Assembly (NCBI RefSeq): GCF_001870785.1
Contig: NZ_MOLV01000016.1
Coordinates: forward strand, 97,827 to 161,826
Reading direction: 5' to 3'
Length of the DNA: 64,000 nucleotides
DNA from: Exiguobacterium sp. KRL4
Lineage (GTDB): Bacteria > Bacillota > Bacilli > Exiguobacteriales > Exiguobacteriaceae
The notes beneath the pieces were generated by a model. The model was not told where the DNA came from. It saw only the letters and a program-made list of their open reading frames with translations, and did no database searches. The translations under genes and the position numbers were made by a program. Every line of letters begins with the position of its first letter. Within the stretch, counting starts at the first letter, position 1. Positions 35,463 through 45,955 of the stretch are shown here, piece by piece.

Positions 35463-36289
35463 AAGGCTACCTGTTGGCACGTCGGACAGAAATGCGTCCC
35501 ACGTCCCCCCACCTTGATTTTTTCAATCGCCGTTCCACATCTCGGACATGGGGCTCCGGTCTGACCGTAAACAGCCAGCTGCAATTGAAATTCACCCTTC
35601 CCGGTCGGAGAAACATAACTGCGAATCGTACTTCCGCCGCTTTCGACGGCTTTCCCTAACACGTCCACACCGGCAACATGAATTCGGGCAATCTCATCGA
35701 GTGTCAAGGAACCAGCTTTCGTCAAGGGATGAACACGGGCTGCATACAACGTCTCATCGACATAGATATTACCGAGACCTAAAAAGATGGACTGATCGAG
35801 CAAGGCCGTTTTGATCGGGCTTCGTTTTTTCCGAATCAGATTTTCTGCCAACACTTCTGCCGTAAACGTCGGATCAAACGGTTCACGTTCGAGTTGGGCA
35901 AGGGGAGCAACAGACATCGCCGTCTCTTTATCTCGCAGCTCCATCGTTCCAAACTTCCGGACATCGTTATAATGTAATTCCGAACCATCTGTAAAACGGA
36001 AGATGACATGCGTATGCTTATCTTTTTCGATTGCTTGCGGATACGGAAAATACTTCCCTTCCATCCGTAAATGACTGACTAAATAAAAACGCTCGAATGC
36101 AAACAGTAAGAACTTCCCCCGGCGGTCCACGCGTTCGATCCGTTCTTGCTTCAACGTATCAATGAACGGACCTACTTCCATGCCGCGAATCATCTTCGGG
36201 TGAAATACTTTTACAGAAGAAATCGTTTTTCCGGAGACCGTCCGCTCCAGACTACGTCTGACGGTCTCGACTTCAGGTAATTCAGGCAA
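35459..36289 (-). CDS. mutM: Formamidopyrimidine-DNA glycosylase
   Basis: Removes oxidised purines such as 8-oxoguanine and nicks the site. 276 residues. Mature N-terminus PELPEVETVRRSL supplies catalytic Pro2 and Glu3; a Lys in GKFLLF and the C-terminal zinc finger CPRCGTAIEKIKVGGRGTHFCPTCQ are intact. Located between polA and coaE, as in Bacilli. Confidence 0.98.
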   Translation of the reverse strand: MPELPEVETVRRSLERTVSGKTISSVKVFHPKMIRGMEVGPFIDTLKQERIERVDRRGKFLLFAFERFYLVSHLRMEGKYFPYPQAIEKDKHTHVIFRFTDGSELHYNDVRKFGTMELRDKETAMSVAPLAQLEREPFDPTFTAEVLAENLIRKKRSPIKTALLDQSIFLGLGNIYVDETLYAARVHPLTKAGSLTLDEIARIHVAGVDVLGKAVESGGSTIRSYVSPTGKGEFQLQLAVYGQTGAPCPRCGTAIEKIKVGGRGTHFCPTCQQVAL

Positions 36290-36313
36290 CTTGTTTCCTC
36301 CTCCAGCAACTGC

Positions 36314-38911
36314 TTATTTCGTTTCGTACCACGAGTGTCCCGCATCTCCATCGACACGCAAGGGGACCGATAAGTGGACGGTCTGTTCCATCGCTTGTTT
36401 GACAAGCGATTTTAGTGCATCCAGCTCTTCATCTGGCGCTTCAAAAATCAATTCATCGTGGACCTGAAGTAATAGACGGGCCTGCAATGGCGACTGTTCT
36501 AAAGCCGCATGGACGTCAAGCATCGCTTTTTTAATGATATCTGCTGCTGATCCTTGAATCGGTGTATTGATTGCTGTTCGTTCTGCAAAACCTCGTAAAT
36601 TGAAGTTTTTCGAGTTGATGTCCGGAATGTTGCGCCGACGATTCATCAACGTTTCGACAAATCCGTTCATCCGTGCCTTCTCGATGGCCGCATCCATGAA
36701 CAGCTTGATTTGTGGGAACAATTCAAAATAACGGTCGATGAACTCTTGGGCTTCCTTACGCGAGATATTCAAATTCTGCGACAAACCATAATCGCTGATG
36801 CCATAAATGATTCCGAAGTTGACCGCCTTCGCCTGACGACGCATATTACCTGTGACATCGTTCGATTCGACACCAAACACACTACTTGCAGTCTGCGTGT
36901 GGATATCGGCATCATCCAAAAACGCCTGGACCAGTGTCTTATCTTCGGACATATGTGCCATGACGCGTAATTCGATTTGCGAATAATCCGCCGCGTACAA
37001 GGACCAACCCGGTTCGCTTGGGACAAATGCTTTGCGAATCTTCCGTCCCTCTTCAATCCGAACCGGAATGTTTTGTAAGTTCGGGTTCACTGAACTGAGG
37101 CGCCCTGTCTGAGCAATCGTTTGGGCAAAACGTGTATGGATTTTCCCATCTTCCTTGATCACTTTTTGCAGCCCTTCGACATACGTCGATTGCAGCTTTT
37201 GTAATTCCCGGTACAACATAATATGATCGATGACCGGATGTAAGGGGCGCAGTTTTTCTAACACATCCGCTGCTGTCGAATACCCCGTCTTTGTTTTTTT
37301 GAACGCCGGCAACTCGAGTTTTTCAAACAGGATGACACCCAGTTGTTTCGGTGAGTTGATATTAAACGCTTCTCCGACTTCCCCGTAGATCAGTTGTTCT
37401 AAATCATGTAGACGTCCTCCAAGGTCCTGTTGCATTTCCTGCAGCGTCGCGACGTCAACCCGGATGCCGGTCCATTCCATCTCGGCAAGGACACCAGATA
37501 ACGGACGTTCTAACGTCTCATACAATTCAAATTGTTGATTCGCCTTCAGTTCTTCGACTACTTTCGGGAACAGCAATTCAATCATCCGTGCCTTCTCTGC
37601 TAAATAAGGATGTAACAGGTCGTCCGTCGGCGCAAGACGTTTTGCCCCCTTACCTAGGACAGCTTCTTCATTCGGTGCCATCAGCATGTAATGGCCGGCA
37701 ATCGAAGCAAGTGTCGTCCCTCCGCTCAGATTCAATAAATAACCGGCGAGTAACAAGTCATCGAATGCCGTTAATGTCAGCCCGTGTTTACGTAAGGCAA
37801 AAGCAACCTGTTTCGCATCAAGACAGATTTTTTGATGTTCGGACTCAATCCAATCACGAAATGCCGGATCATTGACGAGTTCAGATGAAGCAACATAAAT
37901 TTGATCCGGCGTCGCGATACCAAATCCAATGATATCTTCTTCCATGTAATCTTCCCGTAATTGTTCGACGACAAGGACGGCGTCTTTGACATCAAGCGGG
38001 AGGGATGAGATTGTCTTGACGTTTAATTGTTCCTTGTCTGCTTCTTCGACGACCGGTGCAAACCGGTTCGTCAATGATTTAAAACCAAGCGATTGAAACA
38101 ACGAATAGGGAATCTGTGTATCGACCTCACTGATTTTTAAATCATCCAGCGTAACATCAAGCGGGACATCCAGCTTAATCGTCGCGAGTTCTTTCGAGAG
38201 GCGCGCCAACTCTTCATTGGCGACGACTTTTTCTTTTTGTTTTCCTTTTAAGTCTTCGACATGTTCATATAACCCTTCGACCGACCCATAGGCAGAAATC
38301 AGTTTGATGGCGGTTTTTTCACCGATTCCCGGCACCCCTGGGATGTTATCGGACTTATCTCCCATCAATCCTTTCAGATCGATCATCTGCATCGGTTTCA
38401 AACCGCCGTACGTCTCGGCAAATAATTCTTCTGTCATACAGAGGACGTCTGTAATCCCACGTTTAGTGATTAACACCTCGACTTGATCGGTCACGAGTTG
38501 CAGTAAATCCTTATCTCCCGTCACGATCCGGATGCGGTCAGCCGGCATCGTCTGCGCGAGTGTCCCGATTAAATCATCTGCCTCGTACCGATGAAGTTCC
38601 ATCATTTGAATCCCTAAGGCTTCACAAATATCCCGGACAATCGGAAATTGTTCACGAAGCTCAGAAGGTGTCTTTTCCCGACTCCCTTTGTATTCCTGAT
38701 AGACATCGTGTCGGAACGTTTCGCTCGAAGCATCAAACGCCACAAGCATATGTGTCGGCTGTTCCTCTTCAAGTAGTTTTAACAGCATCATCGTAAAACC
38801 GTATGCGGCATTCGTATTACGTCCTTGTGCGTCCGTCATCGGCGGCAAAGCAAAAAAAGCACGATACGTTAGCGAGTTTCCATCAATCAATAACAATTTG
38901 TTTTCCATCAT
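36314..38911 (-). CDS. polA: DNA polymerase I
   Basis: 865 residues. N-terminal 5'-3' exonuclease (about 1-290, with LIDGNSLTYRAFFALP and DKDLLQLV), a middle exonuclease-like domain whose acidic catalytic residues are not in place (VVEQLRED instead of the DxE motif), and the polymerase domain with motifs A (YAADYSQIELRVMAHMSED), B (RRQAKAVNFGIIYGIS) and C (LLQVHDELIFE). Loss of proofreading activity is usual for Bacillus-type Pol I. Two start ATGs in tandem; the second (38908) is equally possible by spacing to AGGGG. Confidence 0.98.
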   Translation of the reverse strand: MMENKLLLIDGNSLTYRAFFALPPMTDAQGRNTNAAYGFTMMLLKLLEEEQPTHMLVAFDASSETFRHDVYQEYKGSREKTPSELREQFPIVRDICEALGIQMMELHRYEADDLIGTLAQTMPADRIRIVTGDKDLLQLVTDQVEVLITKRGITDVLCMTEELFAETYGGLKPMQMIDLKGLMGDKSDNIPGVPGIGEKTAIKLISAYGSVEGLYEHVEDLKGKQKEKVVANEELARLSKELATIKLDVPLDVTLDDLKISEVDTQIPYSLFQSLGFKSLTNRFAPVVEEADKEQLNVKTISSLPLDVKDAVLVVEQLREDYMEEDIIGFGIATPDQIYVASSELVNDPAFRDWIESEHQKICLDAKQVAFALRKHGLTLTAFDDLLLAGYLLNLSGGTTLASIAGHYMLMAPNEEAVLGKGAKRLAPTDDLLHPYLAEKARMIELLFPKVVEELKANQQFELYETLERPLSGVLAEMEWTGIRVDVATLQEMQQDLGGRLHDLEQLIYGEVGEAFNINSPKQLGVILFEKLELPAFKKTKTGYSTAADVLEKLRPLHPVIDHIMLYRELQKLQSTYVEGLQKVIKEDGKIHTRFAQTIAQTGRLSSVNPNLQNIPVRIEEGRKIRKAFVPSEPGWSLYAADYSQIELRVMAHMSEDKTLVQAFLDDADIHTQTASSVFGVESNDVTGNMRRQAKAVNFGIIYGISDYGLSQNLNISRKEAQEFIDRYFELFPQIKLFMDAAIEKARMNGFVETLMNRRRNIPDINSKNFNLRGFAERTAINTPIQGSAADIIKKAMLDVHAALEQSPLQARLLLQVHDELIFEAPDEELDALKSLVKQAMEQTVHLSVPLRVDGDAGHSWYETK

Positions 38912-38982
38912 CTACGCCCCTTTGGAAGATTTTCTGTCCTTATTGTATCACTCTACACACATTTGTTCGCTAAAAAGCCGAC

Positions 38983-39017
38983 AAAAAAAGACGACCGGCT
39001 AAAATGCCGATCGCCTT
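38983..39017 (-). terminator. Terminator after phoR
   Basis: AAAG-CGA-CGGC pairs with GCCG-TCG-CTTT and is followed by seven T on the minus strand, before polA. The 90 bases between it and phoR show nothing. Confidence 0.85.
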
Positions 39018-39112
39018 TGTGCCTCTCGACATGGGAGCTGATCCAGTCGGGACACAGATGATGAAGAAGGTACTTTTAGCATACGATTATTCTGTAAAGA
39101 GAATATGAACCA

Positions 39113-40846
39113 TTATCCCTTTTTCGGTAAACGTATCGTAAAGGTTGTCCCCTCGTTTTCTTCTGACTCGACGTCAATCGTTCCGTGATGGAGATCGATG
39201 ATGTGTTTGACGATCGCGAGTCCGAGACCCGTTCCACCTGAATTTCGACTCCGCGCTTTGTCGACCCGATAAAACCGTTCGAAGATCCGTTGCGTTTCCT
39301 TCGGATGAATGCCGATTCCGTCATCTTTGATCCGCAACATCACCGTTTCCTCGCCATCTTCCAGACTAATCCAGACGTTCCCGCCATTTGGCGTGTAGTT
39401 CAACGCATTGGCGACGAGATTGACGACAACTTGTTTCAAACGGTTTAAATCGGCACGGATGAACACTTCTTCTTCCGTCTCAAGATGAATCGTCATCTGT
39501 TTCTCGGCTGCTTTGTGTCGCAGTAAGGTTTCCGTTTCGCGGAGCAAACTCGTCACATCAACAATCGCCGTCTCGAGCTGGTAGTTATCCTGTTCAAGAC
39601 GAGATAATTCAAGTAGATCCTCGACCAGCGTCTGCATTCGTTCTGATTCATCATGAATGATGTTTAAGAACTGTTCCCGAATTTCCGGGACGTCCTGTGC
39701 CCCGTCTAACAAGGTTTCCGCAAATCCTTTGATCGACGTCAACGGTGTCTTCAGCTCATGACTGACGTTCGCCACAAAGTCTTTACGCATCTGTTCCAGT
39801 TTTTTGATTTCCGTAATGTCGTTAAAGACGACCGTCGTCCCTTGGACACGTCCGTTTTTCCCGAAAATCGGTGCGGCACTGACCATGAAGGTCCGACTGT
39901 TTAATCCGAAACGGACACTCGATTGTTTCCGATTCGGTTTTTCCGTCAAGTAGACGTCTTCAATCACTTGGCTCATTTTTTCATTCGGTAGCACCCGGTA
40001 ATAGAGTTGACCGTTCGATTTGTCATGGATATTAAACATTTCCCGGTACGTCCGATTGACGAGTAACACGTAGCCTTTCTCATCAATCAACATCAGACCG
40101 GCACCCATGTATTCAATCAGCGACTCGAGTCTTGCCCGTTGCATCGCCTCTCCGGAAGAAGCATTTTCTAAATTTCGCGCCAGTAGATTGATTGATTTTC
40201 CGAGGTCACGCGATTCGTCTGGAGATGTCAATTCATAAACGCGAGACTTATAATTTCCGTGTGAGAGTTCATACAACACTTCAGTCGCTTCTGCAATCGG
40301 ACGGAGAAAACGTTTGGTCGCCCGGTAGACGGAAAAGAAGATGACAGATAAAGAAGCGAGTAACGATAAGATGATGACGGTCCAGATTCTTGAATAAATC
40401 AAATTCAAATCTTTTGTATAACGGATGAAACTGATATAAACTTCACTACCATCCGCAGTCATGACTGGTTTTGTATATTGAAGACTCGTCTCATCGGTTT
40501 TTGACTCAAACGTCCCTTCACCAGGAATAGCAGAGAAGTTGATGGCACGGACATTTAGCTTCGTCACATCAACCGGTGTCCCGGCAATGATTTCACCACG
40601 ACCATTAAATAAAATCATGTCGAAATTCGATTCTGCGTATAACTTGTCTACATAAGCAGCCATTTCCGGTACCGTCCGGTCACGCAAAATCGTCTCAACA
40701 AGAACCGTCTCGTCCGTCAACTTTTCCTTTTCATTGTTGACATAAAATTCCTTAAACGACTGACCGAGTAAAAATCCTAAGGCGACCAAGACCAAACTGA
40801 TGAAGGACAACATTTTCAGGATAAATCGTTTGCGGTATTTACTCAT
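39113..40846 (-). CDS. phoR: Phosphate-type sensor histidine kinase PhoR
   Basis: 577 residues. A membrane span at 10-28, an extracellular domain of about 125 residues, a second span near 155-175, HAMP, PAS (YMGAGLMLIDEKGYVLLVN), dimerisation domain with the phospho-His in FVANVSHELKTPLTSI and a catalytic domain with N box VVNLVANALNYTPNGG and GTGLGLAIVKHI. Overlaps phoP by 4 bases (ATGA). In B. subtilis PhoR senses phosphate limitation via wall teichoic acid intermediates; the same location beside polA supports the name. Confidence 0.92.
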   Translation of the reverse strand: MSKYRKRFILKMLSFISLVLVALGFLLGQSFKEFYVNNEKEKLTDETVLVETILRDRTVPEMAAYVDKLYAESNFDMILFNGRGEIIAGTPVDVTKLNVRAINFSAIPGEGTFESKTDETSLQYTKPVMTADGSEVYISFIRYTKDLNLIYSRIWTVIILSLLASLSVIFFSVYRATKRFLRPIAEATEVLYELSHGNYKSRVYELTSPDESRDLGKSINLLARNLENASSGEAMQRARLESLIEYMGAGLMLIDEKGYVLLVNRTYREMFNIHDKSNGQLYYRVLPNEKMSQVIEDVYLTEKPNRKQSSVRFGLNSRTFMVSAAPIFGKNGRVQGTTVVFNDITEIKKLEQMRKDFVANVSHELKTPLTSIKGFAETLLDGAQDVPEIREQFLNIIHDESERMQTLVEDLLELSRLEQDNYQLETAIVDVTSLLRETETLLRHKAAEKQMTIHLETEEEVFIRADLNRLKQVVVNLVANALNYTPNGGNVWISLEDGEETVMLRIKDDGIGIHPKETQRIFERFYRVDKARSRNSGGTGLGLAIVKHIIDLHHGTIDVESEENEGTTFTIRLPKKG

Positions 40847-41550
40847 TCCGCTTTCGGCTCCTCCATCTTATAACCCAGTCCACGAATCGTTTTGATATAA
40901 ATCGGTTTTTTCGTGTTCGGTTCGATTTTTTCGCGGACATGACTGATATGGACATCCACGATGCGCGTATCCCCAACAAAGTCATAGTTCCAGATGGCGG
41001 ACAATAGTTGATCACGCGTCAAGACACGGCCTTTGTTTTTAGCGAGATACACCAGTAACTCAAATTCTTTTGGTGTCAATTCCAGTCGTTCGTCCGCCTT
41101 AAACGCTTCATAGTTATCGGGTACGATTTTGACATCCCCAATCAGGATGGTTCCATCCGTGACCTCTTCTACGACAGACTGTTGATTCATCCGGCGTAGA
41201 ATCGCCTTGACGCGCGCAACGACTTCTCGTGGACTGAACGGCTTCGTCAAATAATCATCGGCTCCGAGTTCAAGTCCAAGTACTTTATCAAATTCATCAT
41301 CTTTTGCTGTCAGCATCAAGATCGGTGTGTTAATTTTTTGTTGACGTAATCGTTTACAGACTTCTAGCCCATCGAGTTCCGGCAACATCAGATCGAGTAC
41401 GATTAAAGCGGCATCTTGTTTTTCGGCTAATTTCAGACCTGTCATGCCATCATGTGCGGTTTCAACGATAAAACCGGCTTGCTCTAAATTAAATTTTAAA
41501 AGCGTGGCGATTGAGAGTTCATCATCAACAACGATTATTTTATCTTTCAA
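40843..41550 (-). CDS. phoP: Response regulator PhoP
   Basis: 235-residue OmpR-type regulator. Receiver with DDE (VVDDELSI), phospho-acceptor Asp in LIVLDLMLPELDG and Lys in LTKPFSP; C-terminal winged helix ending in KTIRGLGYKMEEP. The start is TTG 41550, about nine bases after GAGGAGG. Forms one operon with phoR and lies in the B. subtilis context. Name rests on synteny; WalR/ResD-like function cannot be fully excluded from sequence. Confidence 0.9.
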   Translation of the reverse strand: MKDKIIVVDDELSIATLLKFNLEQAGFIVETAHDGMTGLKLAEKQDAALIVLDLMLPELDGLEVCKRLRQQKINTPILMLTAKDDEFDKVLGLELGADDYLTKPFSPREVVARVKAILRRMNQQSVVEEVTDGTILIGDVKIVPDNYEAFKADERLELTPKEFELLVYLAKNKGRVLTRDQLLSAIWNYDFVGDTRIVDVHISHVREKIEPNTKKPIYIKTIRGLGYKMEEPKAE

Positions 41551-41773
41551 AACAGTTGGCCTCCTCAGCGCGTTTCATCTTTGAATGAGGAATTCCGTGG
41601 AATCCACTTCTTCTGTCTTCATCTTAACGACTTTCGCTACTAAACCACAAATCTTTCTGTCGTTTCTTTACATAATCTTTAAGGTCGGACATGTTCTTCC
41701 AGTAGTTTCCCGTGTTGAAACCGAAAAATTCGGGAAACAGTAACATATCGTCATTGAATGTGGAGGAATGAAT

Positions 41774-42199
41774 ATGGAATGGAACAACCCGTTACTTGCA
41801 GCAATCACCGCTTGGTTTATTGCCCAAGCCGCAAAACTCGTTACCGGTCTAATTAAGACCAAGAAATTTGATCTTGAAATTATGTTTGCCTCAGGCGGCA
41901 TGCCTAGTTCACATAGTTCGACTGTCGTCGCACTGGCTGTCGTAATTGGTTTTCAAGAAGGGTTTGATTCATCACTGTTTGCGCTCGCTACGATTTTCGC
42001 CGTCATCATCATGTATGATGCAACCGGAGTCCGGCAAGCAGTTGGTTTACAAGCCAAGCTTCTAAATGATTACTTTAAAGGAATCCGTCACGAAACACCG
42101 TTACTCAACGAATTGGTTGGGCATACCGAGTTTCAGGTCTTCGTTGGTCTTTTACTTGGCTTAGCGGTTGGTTTCCTGTGGCCCGTCTTATTCTTTTAA
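41774..42199 (+). CDS. yuiD: YuiD/DUF212 divergent PAP2-like membrane protein
   Basis: 141 residues from ATG 41774 (MEWNNPLLAAITAW), seven bases after GGAGG; the earlier ATG is only one base from that site. The GGMPSSHSSTVVALA signature with the SSHSS motif and the DATGVRQAVGLQAKLLND segment match the DUF212 family, related to acid phosphatase/PAP2. Four hydrophobic segments. Substrate unknown. Divergent from phoPR across 223 bases in which I found no reliable Pho box. Confidence 0.88.
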   Translation: MEWNNPLLAAITAWFIAQAAKLVTGLIKTKKFDLEIMFASGGMPSSHSSTVVALAVVIGFQEGFDSSLFALATIFAVIIMYDATGVRQAVGLQAKLLNDYFKGIRHETPLLNELVGHTEFQVFVGLLLGLAVGFLWPVLFF

Positions 42200-42249
42200 T
42201 CTATGCACCTCACCGGACAAACCAGATGAGATCTACTCATACAAAAGAC

Positions 42250-42281
42250 AGACCGCTTCGAATGTCGGAAGCGGTCTTTTT
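42250..42281. terminator. Terminator between yuiD and the alcohol dehydrogenase gene
   Basis: GACCGCTTC pairs with GAAGCGGTC, T5 on the plus strand and a short A-rich stretch on the other side; serves yuiD and perhaps the convergent gene. Confidence 0.88.
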
Positions 42282-42291
42282 GCTGGTTTCG

Positions 42292-43431
42292 TTATGGTTT
42301 TAAAATGACTTTGATACAACCGTCCGCATGGTCATTAAACGTTTGATACGCATGAGCAGCTTGCTCCAAATCAATTTTGTGGGTGATGATATCGGTTGGA
42401 TCAAATTCTTGATTGATGATTTTTTGGAACAATTCCGGCATCAGATGAACGACCGGTGCCTGCCCCATTTTCAACGTGATGTTTCGGGTGAAGAAATCCC
42501 CGAGCGGGAATTGATTGTATTTTTTAGCATAGACTCCTGTCAGTTGGACCGTTCCGAATTTCCGGACAGCGTCTTTCGCAATATTGATGGCACTCAATGT
42601 CCCACCTTGTAATCCAATCTTTTGTTCAACTTTTTCAAGCGCAGACATCTTCCCATCAAATCCGACACAATCAATGACGACGTCCGCCCCGCCCTGTGTC
42701 AGTTCTTTCAAATACTGTCCGGTTTCTTGGTGATCTTGTAAGTTGACAGTCTCGACCCGATTCGTCATCTTCGCATGATTCAGACGATACACTTGTTCAT
42801 CCACAGCAATGACCCGTTTTGCCCCTTGCATCCAGGCGAATTTCTGTGTCATCAACCCAACAGGTCCTGATCCTAAGACAACGACGGTATCTCCTTTCTT
42901 GACCCCTGAATTGATGACGCTCCAGTACGCCGTCGGGATAACATCTGACAAAAACAACAACGCTTCGTCTTCCAGTTCACATGACTCAGGAACGACGAGC
43001 GGCATGAAGTTTCCAAACGGGACTTTTAAGTACTCTGCTTGTCCACCGGGATGCCCGCCGAACTCTTCCGTAAATCCAAAATACCCGCCTGTATCGACAT
43101 GAGGGTTCCCATTGGAATTATCACACTGACTCTCCATATCATGATCACAATAGAAACAATGACCACACGCGACATTGAACGGTAAGACAACCCGGTCGCC
43201 CCGCTTGACCTTCGTCACGTCAGGACCCACTTCTTCTACGATTCCCATCGGTTCATGTCCAATGACATAATCCTTTTTCGCCGGCATATTCCCTTGATAG
43301 ATGTGCAAATCTGACCCACAGATAGCAGTAGACGTAATCTTGACGATGATATCATCACTTTTCTCAATCGACGGATCCTGAACATCTTTCACTTCGACAT
43401 TTTTTGTACCTTGATAAGTGACAGCGCGCAT
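42292..43431 (-). CDS. Zinc-dependent alcohol dehydrogenase (formaldehyde dehydrogenase-like)
   Basis: 379-residue MDR-family enzyme. The catalytic zinc site is CGSDLH and GHEPMGIVEEVG, the structural zinc loop is CGHCFYCDHDMESQC, and the dinucleotide site is VVLGSGPVGLMTQKFA. The long sequence and motif set resemble glutathione-independent formaldehyde dehydrogenase/alcohol dehydrogenases. The gene lies between phoP/yuiD and mdh, an insertion relative to B. subtilis, with its own site AAAGGGGGA and flanking terminators. Substrate is inferred. Confidence 0.9.
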   Translation of the reverse strand: MRAVTYQGTKNVEVKDVQDPSIEKSDDIIVKITSTAICGSDLHIYQGNMPAKKDYVIGHEPMGIVEEVGPDVTKVKRGDRVVLPFNVACGHCFYCDHDMESQCDNSNGNPHVDTGGYFGFTEEFGGHPGGQAEYLKVPFGNFMPLVVPESCELEDEALLFLSDVIPTAYWSVINSGVKKGDTVVVLGSGPVGLMTQKFAWMQGAKRVIAVDEQVYRLNHAKMTNRVETVNLQDHQETGQYLKELTQGGADVVIDCVGFDGKMSALEKVEQKIGLQGGTLSAINIAKDAVRKFGTVQLTGVYAKKYNQFPLGDFFTRNITLKMGQAPVVHLMPELFQKIINQEFDPTDIITHKIDLEQAAHAYQTFNDHADGCIKVILKP

Positions 43432-43580
43432 GGTGGTTCCCCCTTTGATTTTTCAAAAATAGCGTACTTTATTCGTTTACCCCAAATAATCAGCATTTAT
43501 GGTATATTTTTTTACAAAAAGAGAGATTTCGAGAAGGGGACTTATTTACGCAACGGCCTCGCCACACCTTGGTAAAAAAT

Positions 43581-43620
43581 AAAAAAAGGTAAGCCCGAAA
43601 ACTAATCGGACTCACCTTTT
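43581..43620 (-). terminator. Terminator after mdh
   Basis: AAGGT-AG-CCG pairs with CGG-CT-ACCTT, with seven T on the minus strand. The rest of 43432-43650 is AT-rich with no feature that I can name. Confidence 0.85.
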
Positions 43621-43650
43621 CCCACAATAAATTTAGAGAACAATACGTTG

Positions 43651-44583
43651 TTAAAGAAGTTCAAGAACAGAACGGACAGTCGAAACAGAACGGTCTAGGG
43701 CTTGTTTTTCTTCGGGTGTGAGCTCAAGTTCTAATACTTGTTCTACACCATTTCCACCTATGATCGTTGGAACACCTAAGCACAATTCCTGATACCCGTA
43801 TTCGCCTTTGAGATAAGCAATCGCCGGTAAGATGCGCCGCTGATCCTTCAGGATGGCTTCGACCATCTCGACAATTGCAGCTGCCGGTGCATAATAGGCA
43901 GAACCGTTACCGAGCAACTGAACGATTTCTCCGCCACCTTTACGTGTCCGCTCAACGATCGTAGACAATCGGTCTGGCGGGATCAACTTCTCGAGCGGAA
44001 TGCCGCCTGCATAAGAATAACGTAACAAGGGAACCATATCGTCTCCGTGCCCACCGAGCACGAAACCGGAAATATCCTTGACGGATACGTTCAGTTCCAT
44101 CGCGACAAACGTTCGGAACCGGGCGGTGTCTAACACACCAGATTGACCGATGACCCGTTCTTTCGGAAAACCGGACGCTTGAAAGACGGTATAGGTCATC
44201 GCATCGACAGGGTTCGTCAACACGATGATAATGGATTCCGGTGCATGGGTCACAATTTCTTTTGTGACGGCCTTCATGACGTTCGCATTCGTGCTGACAA
44301 GATCCTCGCGACTCATCCCCGGTTTTCTGGCAATGCCGGCCGTAATGACCACAATGTCAGAGCCTTCGATGTCTCGATAATCCGATGTCCCTTTAATCCA
44401 AGCATCAAACCCTTGGATGGGTGCGGTCTCCTGCATGTCGAGCGCTTTCCCTTTCGTTGCGTTTTCCTGCTGTGGCATATCGACGAGCACAATATCCCCT
44501 AACTCTTTTTGAGCGAGGTACAGTGCTGTCGTCGCCCCTGTGAATCCGCTACCGATGACCGAAATCTTTTTCCGTCGATTCAT
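43651..44583 (-). CDS. mdh: Malate dehydrogenase
   Basis: Oxidises malate to oxaloacetate with NAD in the TCA cycle. 310 residues of the LDH-like malate dehydrogenase group. Nucleotide site [10 protein letters not shown] with the NAD-binding Asp in VLVDMPQ; substrate-binding Arg pair region [12 protein letters not shown]; catalytic His in [12 protein letters not shown]. Third in citZ-icd-mdh, a conserved Bacillales operon. Ribosome site TAGGGGGA. Confidence 0.97.
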   Translation of the reverse strand: MNRRKKISVIGSGFTGATTALYLAQKELGDIVLVDMPQQENATKGKALDMQETAPIQGFDAWIKGTSDYRDIEGSDIVVITAGIARKPGMSREDLVSTNANVMKAVTKEIVTHAPESIIIVLTNPVDAMTYTVFQASGFPKERVIGQSGVLDTARFRTFVAMELNVSVKDISGFVLGGHGDDMVPLLRYSYAGGIPLEKLIPPDRLSTIVERTRKGGGEIVQLLGNGSAYYAPAAAIVEMVEAILKDQRRILPAIAYLKGEYGYQELCLGVPTIIGGNGVEQVLELELTPEEKQALDRSVSTVRSVLELL

Positions 44584-44610
44584 TGTCCAGTCCCCCTACT
44601 CAAGATTCAA

Positions 44611-45885
44611 TTACATATTCTTGATGAGTTCATCCGCAAATTCAGAACATTTCACTTCTGTTGCACCGTCCATCAGACGCGCGAAGTCATATGTGACGAC
44701 TTTTTCTTCGATTGATTTTTCCATCGATTGGACGATTAAGTCTGCTGCTTCATTCCAGCCCAAGTGACGGAACATCATTTCTCCTGAGAGAATGACGGAT
44801 GACGGGTTGACTTTATCAAGTCCTGCATACTTCGGTGCTGTACCGTGCGTCGCTTCGAAGATCGCATGTCCTGTCATGTAGTTGATGTTTGCTCCAGGTG
44901 CGATTCCGATACCGCCGACTTGTGCTGCAAGGGCATCAGAGATGTAATCACCATTTAGGTTCATTGTTGCGACGACATCAAATTCTTTTGGACGCGTCAA
45001 GATTTGTTGTAAGAAGATATCTGCGATCGAATCTTTCACAATCAACTTGCCAGCTGCTTCTGCTTCAGACTGAGCTTTGTTCGCTGCGTCAGCACCTTCT
45101 TCGTCTTTAATGCGATCATACTGGTTCCATGTGAAAACGTGTTCTGCGTACTCACGCTCTGCGAGTTCATAGCCCCAGTTTTTGAAAGCACCTTCTGTGA
45201 ACTTCATGATGTTCCCTTTATGGACAAGCGTCAATGAAGTACGTTTGTTTTCAAGAGCGTATTCAATCGCTGCACGCACAAGACGTTCTGTTCCTTCTTT
45301 TGAGATTGGCTTGATGCCAAGACCAGACGTTTCAGGGAAACGGATTTTATTGACACCCATCTCTGTTTGAAGGAAGTTAAGTAATTTTTGTGCTTCTTCA
45401 CTGCCTGATGCATATTCGATTCCTGCATAGATGTCTTCCGTATTTTCGCGGAAGATGACCATGTCTGTATCTTCTGGGCGTTTGACCGGTGAAGGAACAC
45501 CTGTGAAGTAACGGACCGGACGAAGGCATGTGTACAAATCAAGTTCTTGACGAAGCGCAACGTTTAACGAACGGATTCCGCCGCCGACTGGTGTCGTAAG
45601 TGGTCCTTTGATTGCGATGATGTGTTCGCGGATGAGATCAAGCGTTTCTTCCGGAAGCCAGTTGCTTGTTTTATTGAAGGCTTTTTCTCCAGCGTAGACT
45701 TCTTTCCACTCAATTTTCTTCTCGCCGTTGTATGCTTTTTCGACAGCAGCGTCGAAGACACGGACTGCAGCATTCCAGATATCAGGTCCAGTGCCATCAC
45801 CGATGATGAAAGGAATGATTGGAGCATTTGGTACGTTAAGAGTCCCGTTTGTTACCGTGATGTTTTCGCCATGAATTGTAGCCAT
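44611..45885 (-). CDS. icd: Isocitrate dehydrogenase (NADP)
   Basis: Oxidative decarboxylation of isocitrate to 2-oxoglutarate. 424 residues. GDGTGPDIW at the start, the substrate loop [28 protein letters not shown] with the regulatory Ser, and [25 protein letters not shown] near the cofactor site match bacterial NADP enzymes. Lies behind citZ with a terminator-like hairpin in the 69-base gap. Confidence 0.98.
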   Translation of the reverse strand: MATIHGENITVTNGTLNVPNAPIIPFIIGDGTGPDIWNAAVRVFDAAVEKAYNGEKKIEWKEVYAGEKAFNKTSNWLPEETLDLIREHIIAIKGPLTTPVGGGIRSLNVALRQELDLYTCLRPVRYFTGVPSPVKRPEDTDMVIFRENTEDIYAGIEYASGSEEAQKLLNFLQTEMGVNKIRFPETSGLGIKPISKEGTERLVRAAIEYALENKRTSLTLVHKGNIMKFTEGAFKNWGYELAEREYAEHVFTWNQYDRIKDEEGADAANKAQSEAEAAGKLIVKDSIADIFLQQILTRPKEFDVVATMNLNGDYISDALAAQVGGIGIAPGANINYMTGHAIFEATHGTAPKYAGLDKVNPSSVILSGEMMFRHLGWNEAADLIVQSMEKSIEEKVVTYDFARLMDGATEVKCSEFADELIKNM

Positions 45886-45920
45886 TTGTAAAATCCCCCT
45901 TGAATATGATTGATGTCATC

Positions 45921-45955
45921 AAAAAGCAGGAGAGGATTGCTCCTCTCCGTTTTTT
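45921..45955 (-). terminator. Internal terminator or attenuator between citZ and icd
   Basis: Perfect 7-bp GC stem GGAGAGG (45929-45935) / CCTCTCC (45942-45948) followed by GC and T5 on the minus strand. It may reduce read-through from citZ into icd-mdh. Confidence 0.75.

Noticed and set aside
36314..38911. Loss of proofreading residues in PolA as a novelty
   Set aside because: The degenerate 3'-5' exonuclease domain is normal for Bacillus-type DNA polymerase I.
41551..41773. Pho box between phoP and yuiD
   Set aside because: I found no convincing run of TTAACA-like repeats; only isolated partial matches.
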